Below are positions 55,007 to 64,000 of a stretch of 64,000 nt of DNA, in pieces; position 1 is the first letter of the stretch; every line of letters begins with the position of its first letter. The notes beneath the pieces were generated by a model, which was given only the letters and a program-made list of their open reading frames with translations, was not told where the DNA came from and did no database searches. Source of the stretch: Carnegiea gigantea (lineage: Eukaryota; Streptophyta; Magnoliopsida; Caryophyllales; Cactaceae). The position numbers were made by a program, and so were the translations under genes. The DNA lies in contig JAKOGI010000026.1 in NCBI GenBank assembly GCA_029747015.1, positions 1,809,817 through 1,873,816 on the forward strand. The letters run 5' to 3'.

Positions 55007-55360
55007 TTATGCTTGTTCCGGATTAGTAAGTGTACGGATGTTGCCCTTATCACGGACCACAAAGTCAAACTTTTTCAGTCGAAGGTACCATCGCAAAAGC
55101 TCGGGTTGAAAGTCATTCGTCTCCATAACTTGACGCCATAATGCATTATCGGCGTACAACATAAAGCGCACTCGTAGCCCGTCAGACGAGCTACTATCGA
55201 CTTGTTCAACCTCCAAATCAAAATTTGCTTCAACGCCTTCTATAGGAGGTAAAGAGAGAACAGCCTGGGCAGACCTGCAATGGTCGCTCATAGAAGACTC
55301 ATTAGAAACATAGGCCTCAACCTTGGGCATGTTAGGTGGTATAGTGGCAGCAACCTTCAC
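55007..55360 (-). pseudogene. Linker ORF after the Athila protease
   Basis: 117 codons without a domain I can name. It starts MKVAATIPPNMPKVEAY and ends in a Trp-rich part, ELLRWYLRLKKFDFVVRDKG, which loosely recalls the end of the gypsy RNase H (LRW...L..FD..V.DKKG). It lies where the RT should start, so it may mark the edge of a deletion that removed RT and integrase, or may be the N-terminus of the accessory protein. Confidence 0.4.
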
Positions 55361-55425
55361 CTTAACATACCTTTGGTCGGGGTCCTCATGAGAAATCTAG
55401 TTAAAGTCAGGAGGATCTTCATAAT

Positions 55426-56067
55426 TTAAGACATCCTCCATATCAATCTCAGGGGAAGGGGAAAATTCATCAATATAAAAGAATGCGGAGAAACCACTTT
55501 CTCATTCATGTGACAAAACAGAGCATAGCGTCCTTCCACCGTAAAAGTTATACGACCCTTTTTTACATCAATATGGCAACCAGTTGTAGCCAAAATGAGC
55601 CGACCTAGGATAATTTGAGCATCATAGGTCTCGGGCATATCAATTATGATAAAGTCCTCCAACACCCGCATATCTACTACATTGACTGGCACATTATCCA
55701 ATCTGCATATGGGTTGCGTCTCAGAACTGTCTGCTAACTGTAGTAAAAAGGATGCAGCTTGCACCTAGATCGCATAAAGCTCTCTCAATTTTCACTTTTC
55801 CCACAATACAGGTGATAGAAAAACTACCTGGGTCAGGGAGCTTAGGTGGAAAAATTATGGGGATCTTTATATATCATTCTCTATCAATGTAGCAGTCTTG
55901 CAACTATCATTTCTCTCCTTACTTCTAGCCATTATCATTTTCCTACCCTCTTCCATTAGTATATCCTCAGAGTCAGTAAAGTCCTCTACTTCTTCCTTCA
56001 AGGTGACACAATTACATTGCTCACGAGAGTTAGGTTCGGGCTTGCTAAAAAGTCTATCTAGGGGCAT
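55426..56067 (-). pseudogene. Athila protease region relic
   Basis: An acidic linker (56,067-55,867) precedes a protease-like domain. Near 55,845-55,770 the minus strand reads ITCIVGKVKIERALCDLGA, with the catalytic Asp in CDLGA, then a stop or frame change. The rest (55,764-55,426) reads LLQLADSSETQPICRLDNVPV, FIIIDMPETYDAQIILGRLIL and CHIDVKKGRITFTV, matching the retropepsin of Athila elements (VVLDM...IILGRPFLAT). Confidence 0.75.
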
Positions 56068-56291
56068 AGATAAAAAGCTAGCTTTTTAGGCAATCTGCGC
56101 TTCCAACATCCTATTATGAGTTGTAAGTACATCAACCTTTAAACCTAATTGTTTAATATACTCATCTTATTTTTGTTGTGCCATAAGTATACTTTCCATC
56201 ATTGCTTCTAAATTGAACTTTTGGGGTACTTGAGAAGGGAAAGGAGCTCTCTGAATATCGGGAGGTGGTCTAGCATTCATTGAGGGCATAT

Positions 56292-57280
56292 TCAAAGGGT
56301 TTGGATTAGACCTATATGAGAAGTTCGGATGATTCTTCCACCCCAGATTGTAGGTACTAGAATAAGGGTCATTGGCCGGTCTCGGATTGAAGTTTTAAAC
56401 ATAGTTAACTTTACTAGGGTCTTGGGAAAAAGGACTCCCAACTTGTAATTTAAAGTCATAAGCTCAATAGATCCACAAATTTTATAAGGGGAAGGGACAC
56501 TAGAATTCACAGCATTAATATTCATTCGGTCCAATCTTTAAGTCATAGCATCTACTTTAGCAGAAAGCAAAGTAAGTACATCAACTTCAAGCTTACCTCC
56601 AATCCGCTTGGGTTGGCCTCGTTCGGTGGACCATTGGAAATTGTTAAGTGTTATCTCCTTAATTAAGTTATACGCTTCATCCTCAGTTTTGTTCATCAAG
56701 GTTCCTCCTGCTGCTGTATCAATAATAGACCTTACAGACTGGGTCATACCATTATAAAAAGTTTGGATAATCATCCAACGTTGAAGACCATGATGAGGGC
56801 ATAAGCGTAGGAAATCTTTAAACTGCTCCCAAGCTTTGTAGAGCGTCTCTTCATCTTTTTACGTAAAGTTGGTGATTTGATTCCTTAAGCTGGCCGTTTT
56901 GCTCGGAGGGAAAACTTGGCGAGGAAGGCTCCTGTTAACTCATCCCAAGTGGTAATACATCCCGATGACAAATAGTGTAACTAAGCCCTTACTTTATCTC
57001 TCAATGAGAAGGGAAACAAGTGCAATCGGATGGCATCAGTAGAGACTCCATTAAGATTCAACGTATCGCATACCTCTAAAAAGACCGAGAGCTATAGATT
57101 TGGGTCTTCCAAAGGAGTTCCTCCAAACTGGGATTGTTGCACCATGGAGATGAGTACTGGTTTGAGTTCAAAATTGTTAGCATCAATTGTAAGGTGAGTG
57201 ATGCTTGAGGCAATCCCTTGGACTCCAGGGGTAACGAAATCTCGAAGTGTCCTTCTTCAGTCACCTTCTTCTTCCGTCAT
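56292..57280 (-). pseudogene. Athila gag relic
   Basis: The minus strand gives MTEEGHFEISLP at 57,264, which soon shifts frame. The gag core follows in pieces: LHLFPFSLRDKVRA, WDELTGAFLARF, ETLYKAWEQFKDFLRLCPHHGL, MIIQTFYNGMTQSVRSIIDT, AAGGTLMNKTEDEAYNLI and NNFQWSTERG. This order is diagnostic of Athila-type gag. Stops and frame changes near 57,160, 56,990 and 56,860 break it. The tail (56,534-56,292) is degraded, and I see no intact zinc knuckle. Confidence 0.8.
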
Positions 57281-57535
57281 ATTTGTTGAATTCCTTCTTG
57301 TCTCATGTCTTTGTTCTTTAATTCTTTGCTTCTTCTTCCTTAAGTGAAAAGTCTTTTGAATCTTGGGATTAGGCTTGTACAAGATTGGACTTCGCATAAA
57401 TGAAAAAAATTTCTATAAGCACTATCACCAACACTACCTGCGAAATCAAACAAGAAAATAAAAATAAAATAAAAGTAAAAGGCAATAAAATACTTAGCCA
57501 CTTGCGTAAGACTAACTCAATAGTTAGCAGATTGA

Positions 57536-57556
57536 GTCCCCGACGACGGCGCCAAG
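57536..57556 (-). other. Primer-binding site of the Athila element
   Basis: The minus strand just inside the 5' LTR reads TTGGCGCCGTCGTCGGGG, the usual form in Athila/Tat elements. It sets the direction of the element. Confidence 0.8.
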
Positions 57557-57561
57557 AAACT

Positions 57562-58819
57562 TGACCACTATCGCAAGTGTACGGGTAGTCGTAGTGTAGA
57601 TAAAGAGATCGCTCCTCAGGGACCGATATAATCTATCGAGTTTTGTCTATCAAAATATGCTAACTAAAATTCTAATTCAAGGGATTTCGATTTAACAACT
57701 TTAAATTCACTAATTTTAAATCAATTAAGGAAAGATGCCTAGGAATTCATGTAGTTATGAAAGTTGATTGGATCGAAATGATAAGTATGCACTTTTCTCT
57801 AATCGATTAATCTCGAGGAATTGCAATCTCTCCAAAATTTAGTCTATTATTTCGAAATCAACCAAATTTGCCTAAACTAAGCCAAAGTCGTTCTTTCAAA
57901 CTAATTTATCTTAATCCAAGTTAAATATCTTTGGTTACTCTCTAGTCCTCCTAGCATGCAAATCTCTCTTTTGAGACGGCGTTATATCAGGTTTTATTAA
58001 GCAGTCTAACAATCAAATGTCATCTTTCAGTTTTTCACTCAATTGTTTCAAGTGCGCAAGCAAACTTTGGCTAAAAATCCACTCGCAACATGATGATCAC
58101 TTGATAGAACGAAATCAAACAAATTATGAAATAAGCATAATTCTATAGATTAAAACATGATCTAACTACACTTTCATAAACTACTAAATCTCTATACAAA
58201 ATAAAACTATTTACACATGGTAAAAGATTAAACAACTAACCAATGTTTTGGTGAAATCTGAGAGGAAGGGTTTGACTGAGATAGCTTTTCAACCAAGGGT
58301 TTCGAACCACCTCAAAATGAAACACACACTCTCAAGATTTCTCGCGAAAATAATAATCAAACTAAGAATCGAAACTAAAATGAATAAAATTTGAGAAAGA
58401 AGATGGACTATGCTATCCTTATTTTCTTTTCCATTGTTGCTGAACGACGCCTTTTATAGAAAAATTTGGATGTTTTCAAGTGCACAGCTGAAGGAAAACA
58501 AAGAGGCAATAGTTTCACCTCTCACCACGGTCCGTGGCGAGCACCACAGTCCGACCATGATCTTGGCTGGAACCGATTTTCTACTTTTTCCTTGCTCCAC
58601 AGGCGTAGCAGCACATGGTTGTCCGTAGGGGAGGTTAAAATACATCCAATAAGGGTCAAATGCTGGATAAAAAGGCCTAAAATCCTGCAAAACACATCAA
58701 ACAATCATACACAAGCATAAATTGAGAATAGGAGTATAAATTATGACATTAAGCACATAATTCTCCTAAAAACATGGCAAAAAATAGCCCTAAATGATGT
58801 ATACATTAAGCACTTATCA
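57562..58819 (-). repeat. 5' LTR of the Athila element
   Basis: 1,258 bp. Plus-strand ends are TGACCACTA...CTTATCA, so the minus strand starts TGATAAGTGC and ends TGGTCA. A TATA-like CTATAAAAGG on the minus strand near 58,450-58,460 is the probable core promoter. Confidence 0.9.
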
Positions 58820-58824
58820 TGTAG

Positions 58825-58941
58825 CATGTCCAGGCCCTTGAGAACTCGACTACGAGTGGTGTTCTATGCTGGCATTCGGGTCGGGGTTATGAATGCGGAC
58901 ATCCCACTTGGAATGGAAATGTTTGCTTTACATGCAGTGTC
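58825..58941 (+). pseudogene. Presumed continuation of the LINE relic
   Basis: This 117-bp stretch lies between the right target duplication of the Athila element and the start of the copia LTR. By position it is the other half of the DNA interrupted by the Athila insertion. Its own translation shows no clear motif, so the assignment is by context only. Confidence 0.35.
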
Positions 58942-59514
58942 TATTAGGAAATTAGAGCAAACTAATTGCAGAAGCGTTAGGGTGAACAATGATAATTAAA
59001 AGTAAAACAGCAATAACAAGAACAATAAAAAACATTAAGATTTACATGAAAACCCAATGCGGAAAAAAACATGGACGACGATGAGCACAAACAATCCACT
59101 ATGAGAAGAAGTGAGTATAATGCGATCACAATCACAACGAGTGATTTGATGAAGCAGCAAGATTGCAATCTCTCTTATAATCTCTCTCTCAAATCTAGTA
59201 AAGTGGAACTAAATAGTCAAATGATATTTCTATTGGTATCTTTAGAAGGTAGAAAGCATGCCCTTTATAAAGGGGTAGGATGAGTGAGAAACCGACTAGA
59301 AACCGTAACTGCCATAACTAAACAGCTGCCGTCCACCATGGGCCGTGAAGTGCAAATTGGGCTAAAACCCAATAATAAACCCACTAACTCTTCATGCACC
59401 GCCACTACCAATCAAGGCTTGAACGTGCAAATTTTAGTTGGGCAATTTTGGCTTGGGTCATGGATGACCCACCATGATGTGGGGATGATTGAATTTTCGG
59501 GCCATACGCTAACA
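58942..59514 (-). repeat. 3' LTR of the copia element
   Basis: 573 bp. The plus-strand start TATTAGGAAATTAGAG corresponds to TGTTAGGAAATTAGAG in the partner, so the terminal TG is mutated. The other end is CGCTAACA. A palindromic TTTATAAAG near 59,265-59,273 may be the TATA region. Confidence 0.85.
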
Positions 59515-59609
59515 ATCTCTACCTTGGACCAAAATCTAATGCCAACTCTTGAACACCGCCAAAGCACCCTGAAGGGTGATGCCCCGAAGGGCAGAGCCTC
59601 GAAAGGCAA

Positions 59610-61093
59610 TCAAATACTGTGAACACCAACTAAGTCTAAGCAATGCTCGAACTTAACTATAGGGAGAGGCTTAGTAAGCATATCTGCATAATTCTCCGAA
59701 GTATGAGCCTTCCTCACGATAATCTCCCGTGTAGTAACTGTATCTCTGACATAGTGATACTTAACACTTATATGCTTGGTCTTGTAATGATAGGCATCAT
59801 TCTTAGTCAAGTGAATAGCGCTCTGACTCTCCGAAAACACCACGGTAGTACCTTGTGGTACTCCAAGCTCAGTAACAAGGCCCTTTAACTAGATAGCTTC
59901 CTTCGTACCTTCAGTAGCAGCAACATACTCAGCCTTCATAGTAAAAAGAGCTGCAATAGACTGAAGTGATGTTTTTCATGAGATAGCACCTGCACACATA
60001 GTGAAGATATGCCCTGAAATAGACCTCCTTCTATCAAGATCACCAGCATAATCAGAATCAACAAAACCTATAATATCCCATTTAGCAGCTTTGTTCCTGT
60101 CAAACACTAATCCTCTATCAATTGAACCCTTTACATACCTAAGGATCCACTTCATAGCCTCCTAATGGTCCATACCAGGACTATATATATAACAACTTAC
60201 CACGCTCATAGCATGTGACAAGTCAGGCCTAGTGCATACCATAGCATACATCAAACTACCAACTTCACTAGAATAAGGAATATGAGACATCTTCTCAATG
60301 TCCTCCTCAGACTGTGGACAAGACTCAGTAGACAGTTTATAGTGAGCAACAAGAGGTGTAGAAATTGCTTTGCAGTTACTCATATTAAATCTATCAAGTA
60401 CTTTCTCAAGATATCGACTCTAAGACAAGTACACCTTACCGGCCTTTCGATCCCTCTGAATCTCCATGTCTGGTATCTTCTTTGTTGCACCCAAGTCCTT
60501 CATTTCAAACTCACTACTGAGTTGAGATTTCAACTTGCTGATAAAGGAGTTATCCTTGGAAGCTATCAGCATGTCATCAACATATAACAACAAGTAAACA
60601 AAAGAACAATCAGAAAATTGCCTGAAATACACACAATTATCATACCGACTACGTGTGTATCCTTACCCAATCGTAAAGGTACCAAACCTTTTATACCACT
60701 ACCTAGGAGCCTGCTTAAGTCCATACAAGGACTTCTTCAAATGGCATACACATTGTTCCTTCTTGGGAACAACAAACCCTCAGGTTGCTTCATGTAAGTC
60801 TCCTCCTCCAACTCCCCATGAAGGAACGCAGTCTTTGCATCAAGTTGCTCTAACTCTAGATCAAATAGGGTAACAAAAGCAAGCAGTACTCTAATAGAGG
60901 TGTGACGAACAACAGAAGAGAATACCTCGTTGTAGTCAATATCTTCGTTTTGGTTGCATCCACGAACAACTAGACGTGGTATGCCTTCCTTTCTTTTATA
61001 GATCCACTTGGCAGTTAAGGCTCTTCGGCTTTTAGGTAGCTCACATAAATTCCAAGTTCGATTCTTGTGTAGGCTCTCCATTTCTTCTTGCAT
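59610..61093 (-). pseudogene. Copia reverse transcriptase and RNase H relic
   Basis: RT starts MQEEMESLHKNRTWNLCELP and TAKWIYKRKEGIPRLVVRG, then DYNEVFSSVVRHTSIRVLLA and LEQLDAKTAFLHGELEEETY. After a frame change the catalytic YLLLYVDDMLIASKD is intact (60,632-60,420). The tail includes AISTPLVAHYKLS and SEVGSLMYAMVCTRPDLSHA (60,383-60,162). RNase H reads VDSDYAGDLDRRRSISG, a degraded AEYVAATEGTKEAI block, and 59,843-59,610 with SQSAIHLTKNDAYHYKTKHI. It ends FEHCLDLVGVHSI before the polypurine tract. At least five stops interrupt it. Confidence 0.85.
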
Positions 61094-61364
61094 AGCTAGG
61101 ACCTAATTAGATGAGCTCGGGCAGGAGATAGCTTCGGTATAAGTTGAAGGCTCAGCACATTTAAAAATCTCCTCTGCAACTGTAACAGCATAAGCTACAA
61201 GTCTTTCACTATCTATATAGCGAGTAAGCTTCTTGATCTCCCTCCTAGGATGATCACGGGCTATAGAATAATCATCCTCTACCTAAGGCTGATTAGGACT
61301 TGTAGTACTAGAACTGGGTTCAGTAGCCTGAACCTCCCTGCTGGGATCATCAGCAGCTCCATCT

Positions 61365-62280
61365 TCACCTGCAGCAGTCTCCAACCTCTATCTCCACCTT
61401 CATACTAGGAATCTCTTGATCACATGTACCAGTAAAAGAAACAAAAAATTTTTTCCCAAAAGATAACATAGCATTTTCATTGAAAGTTACATCTTTACAC
61501 TGAATAGCTTTCTTAGAATCAGGACACCATATTCGATATGCCTTAGACTCATATGCATAACCAAGAAACATGCATTTAACAACCCTCAGAGCTAACTTCC
61601 CATCATTCGTATGGGCAAACATAGGACATCCAAATATTATCAACATAGAATAATCAACAGGATTATCTGATCAAACTTCTTCTGGAATCTGAAAGTTAAT
61701 GGATGTATGTGGAGATCGATTCACTAGATAACAAGCTGTCGAAATGGCTTCAGCCTAGAAAGCTTTGCAATCCCAAAGCCCTGCATTAGAAAGCATATAA
61801 CGAGCTTTCTTTAGCAGAGTTCGATTGATGCATTCTGTAACTCTATTCTGTTGAGGCTTACCAACTAATGTCTTGTGCCTAGCTATGCCATTAACAGCGT
61901 AGAACTCAATGAACTCCAACTCATAGAATTGAAGACCATTATCAGTCTTGAGCTTCTTTAGCTTCCTCCCAGTCTGGTTCTTAACAAGCGCCTTGAACTT
62001 CTTAAATATGGGAAACGTCTCATTTCTATCTCAAGAAATAAACCCAGACTTTTCGTGAGAAATCATCAACAAATGTTAACATATAGTGCTTACCTCCAAA
62101 TAAAGGAACCTTCGAAGGACCCCACAGATCACAATGGATGTAATCAAGCATCCCTACGTACGGTGCCTAGTTGTAGAGAAACTAGCTCTCTTCTGTTTCC
62201 CAAACACACAATGATCACAAAACTCTAGCTTACCCGTACCTGCCTATCCAGACAACCTTTCTTGCTTAGAATGGTTATCC
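61365..62280 (-). pseudogene. Copia integrase relic
   Basis: Readable blocks are KLEFCDHCVFGKQKRASF (zinc-binding C-x-x-C), KKLKTDNGLQFYELEF (second Asp), GIARHKTLVGKPQQNRVTECIN (Glu), NAGLWDCKAF and ACYLVNRSPHTSINF. The tail ORF 61,646-61,365 has LIIFGCPMFAHTNDGKL and RVVKCMFLGYAYESKAYRIW. The first catalytic Asp region is disrupted by frame changes near 62,100-62,050. Confidence 0.8.
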
Positions 62281-62444
62281 CCTCTCACTTATATAGCCCA
62301 ATCACATGTGCTATAATCTCATAGTATCAACATTTATCAATGTTGTATAAAATGCTGCTCAACCTATAACTGTTGTACCCTGCAGAAGATAGAGACTTCC
62401 CTATCTGAATCCCTTCATCAACACCATGTCGCCCTTCATCAGCT

Positions 62445-63651
62445 TCAGGACACGATTCTCAGCTGAGTACCTGTAACCATTAAATTAGCCTCAAGAGTAC
62501 CCAAAGAGATGAGATTGCGAGTCATATCAGGAATGTGATGAGCCTTAGACAAGGTCCTAACTACACCATCATGGGTTTTAATCTGCACAGTACCTACTCC
62601 TATAACCTTACACTCGGTGTCGTTGCCCATAAGTACAATCCCAGTATTAGCAAGCGGATAAGTTGCAAACCAGTCCCTATGAGGACACATATGATACGTA
62701 TAACCAGAATATAAAACCCAATCATCACCTACCCTATTTCCAGAGGTGGCGGCAAGAGACATAGTAGCAACCAACACATCACCATCAGATTTAGACTCAA
62801 CAACACAATTAGCTGTAGCAGGTTTCTTAGACTGATTCTCCTTTTCTTCTTTCTCTTTCTTATTTTTCAGTTTCCAATAGTTAGCAGCAATATGACCCAA
62901 TTTACCACAAAAATTGCAGGTCTTACCAATATGAAGATTTCTAGACTTAGAACGGTTCTTTCTCCTACTACCGTTCCCCCTTTTCTCTGTTGTTCTATCC
63001 CTTACAACCAACCCCTCAGCAGAATCAGTATGAATATCATGATCAAAATTTTCTTTAGATAATAAGTTTGACTTAACATCCTCAAACGATATAGTGTTAG
63101 AATTACTATATAGCATGATCTCCTTAAAATGCTTATATGAAGGGGTAATGACACAACCAACAAAATAATCTTATCTTCATCTTCAATTTTCATATCTGAA
63201 TTTTCGAGATCAATAATAATCGAATTAAAATCATTTAGATGTTTTTGAACATGAGTACCTTTTGCCATCTTAAAAGTGTACAACTTTCCTTCAATTGGAT
63301 CTTGTTGGTGAGACTCTTCATCATATAGAGTTCATCCAGCCGAACCCAAAGATCCACTGCAGTTGTCTTATCCAGTATCTCTTGCAAGACATGTGGCGCC
63401 AAGCACAACTGTATGGCTGAAAGTGCCTTCTCCTCTAGTTCTTCCCATTCATCATCCGTCAAAGGACCACGCTTCTTCTTCTTCTATTCCACCCATTATT
63501 CTTCTGTCATCGTACTGGGTTTTGAATAAGGTCCTAAGAGAACCTTCCACAACAAATGCTGAATGAGAACCGCTCTCATCTGTAACTTCCAAATATTGAA
63601 ACTAATATCTCCATCAAACTTCTGAATATCAACCTTCACAATCGAAGACAT
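62445..63651 (-). pseudogene. Copia gag and protease relic
   Basis: The start ATG at 63,651 opens MSSIVKVDIQKFDGDISF, the usual copia gag start (KFDG..F..W). After a stop and frame change it continues with ALSAIQLCLAPHVLQEI, LWVRLDELYMMKSLTNKI and HLNDFNSIIIDL. The zinc knuckle reads CNFCGKLGHIAANYWKL, with the last Cys replaced by Tyr. The protease active site reads VLYSGYTYHMCPHRDWF where the family has LDSGATxHMCP, so the catalytic Asp is Tyr. Both changes would disable the products. A GAG-pre-integrase-like stretch follows in fragments below 62,445. Confidence 0.85.
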
Positions 63652-63657
63652 CCTAAA

Positions 63658-63674
63658 CCTCGCTCTAATATCAT
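63658..63674 (-). other. Mutated primer-binding site of the copia element
   Basis: The minus strand reads TGATATTAGAGCGAGG directly inside the LTR, two changes from the usual TGGTATCAGAGC core. Confidence 0.7.
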
Positions 63675-63675
63675 T

Positions 63676-64000
63676 TGTTAGGAAATTAGAGCAAACTAAT
63701 TGCAGAAGCATTAGGATGAATAATGATAATCAAAAGTAAAACAACGATAACAAGAACAATAAAGAACACCAAGATCTACATGGAAACCCAATGTGGGAAA
63801 AAAATCACGGACAGCGACAAGCACAAACAATCCACTATAAGAAGGAGTGAGTACATTACGATCACAATTACAACGAGTGATTTGATTAAGCAATAAGATT
63901 ATAGTCTCTCTTATGATCTCTCTCTCAAATCTAGGAGTGTGAAACTGAATACTCAAATGGTATTTCCGTTGGTATCATGAGAAGGTAGGAGGCGTGCCCT
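63676..64000 (-). repeat. 5' LTR of the copia element (partial)
   Basis: It starts TGTTAGGAAATTAGAG and aligns with 58,942-59,265 to the window end. Judging by the other copy, about 250 bp lie beyond position 64,000. Confidence 0.85.

Larger units (their letters stand above)
49957..58819 (-). mobile_element. Athila-type Ty3/gypsy element, 8.9 kb, lacking RT and integrase
   Basis: Two direct repeats of about 1.25 kb bound it. Outer flanks are the identical 5-bp target duplication TGTAG (49,952-49,956 and 58,820-58,824). On the minus strand the order is LTR, primer-binding site TTGGCGCCGTCGTCGGGG, gag, aspartic protease, a short linker, an accessory ORF and the 3' LTR. Gag motifs and the accessory protein are of the Athila type. 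I find no RT (no YVDD or FGL block) or integrase between protease and accessory ORF, so the copy looks internally deleted or belongs to a non-autonomous subfamily. Confidence 0.85.
58942..64000 (-). mobile_element. Ty1/copia LTR retrotransposon, truncated by the window edge
   Basis: The 3' LTR (58,942-59,514) and the first part of the 5' LTR (from 63,676) are direct repeats. The minus-strand order is gag, zinc knuckle, protease, integrase, RT and RNase H, and integrase before RT is the copia arrangement. A mutated tRNA-Met-type primer-binding site lies inside the 5' LTR and a purine tract (CAAGGTAGAGAT) inside the 3' LTR. Stops, frameshifts and changed catalytic residues show it is dead. The outer end of the 5' LTR is outside the window, so no target duplication can be tested. 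Confidence 0.88.

Noticed and set aside
59284..59622. 112-codon plus-strand frame
   Set aside because: It lies mostly inside the copia 3' LTR and crosses its boundary, with no domain.

Overview
This window is nuclear DNA from a flowering plant, most probably a dicot. It holds one intact host gene with canonical GT-AG introns. Everything else recognisable is plant transposable elements, mostly decayed, in AT-rich DNA. I saw no rRNA, tRNA, CRISPR array or prokaryote-style operon.

Host gene: a ten-exon agmatine deiminase gene (AIH) lies on the minus strand, CDS 42,826 down to 34,999. All nine introns join in frame and give 375 residues. Its last intron holds a TRIM-like retroelement. An 875-bp hAT-type element with a perfect 16-bp terminal inverted repeat and 8-bp target duplication lies 147 bp upstream of the start codon.

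Layout: 1-1,390 nothing identified; 1,390-2,935 relic of an En/Spm-type (Transposase_24) gene (+); 3,110-3,646 CACTA-like subterminal repeats; 3,724-5,824 LINE relic (-); 6,156-20,941 a 14.8-kb Ty3/gypsy Tat-lineage element (-), with gag, RT, two RNase H modules, integrase, a 159-bp tandem array, an AT-rich block, an opposite-strand accessory gene with its own predicted promoter, and an array of small palindromes; 20,942-27,562 mostly unassigned, with an unidentified coding-like trace, a hAT-type MITE and two repeat arrays; 27,563-32,914 a complete but decayed Ty3/gypsy chromovirus (+); 34,999-42,826 AIH; 42,974-43,848 hAT element; 45,450-47,669 a hAT-type element with a perfect target duplication and two further hAT-type elements inside it; 48,290-48,900 a long imperfect inverted repeat; 49,957-58,819 an Athila-type element (-) with a perfect TGTAG target duplication, in which I find gag, protease and an accessory ORF but no RT or integrase; 58,942-64,000 a decayed Ty1/copia element (-) running off the window. 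The Athila element sits in an older LINE relic whose two halves flank it.

The transposon genes all carry stops or frameshifts, so they are relics. The strongest points for follow-up are the opposite-strand accessory gene and palindromic array in the Tat element, the clean hAT insertion beside AIH, and the nested hAT elements. Exon limits, LTR ends and target duplications were read directly from the sequence; family assignments rest on recognised motifs, not database searches.
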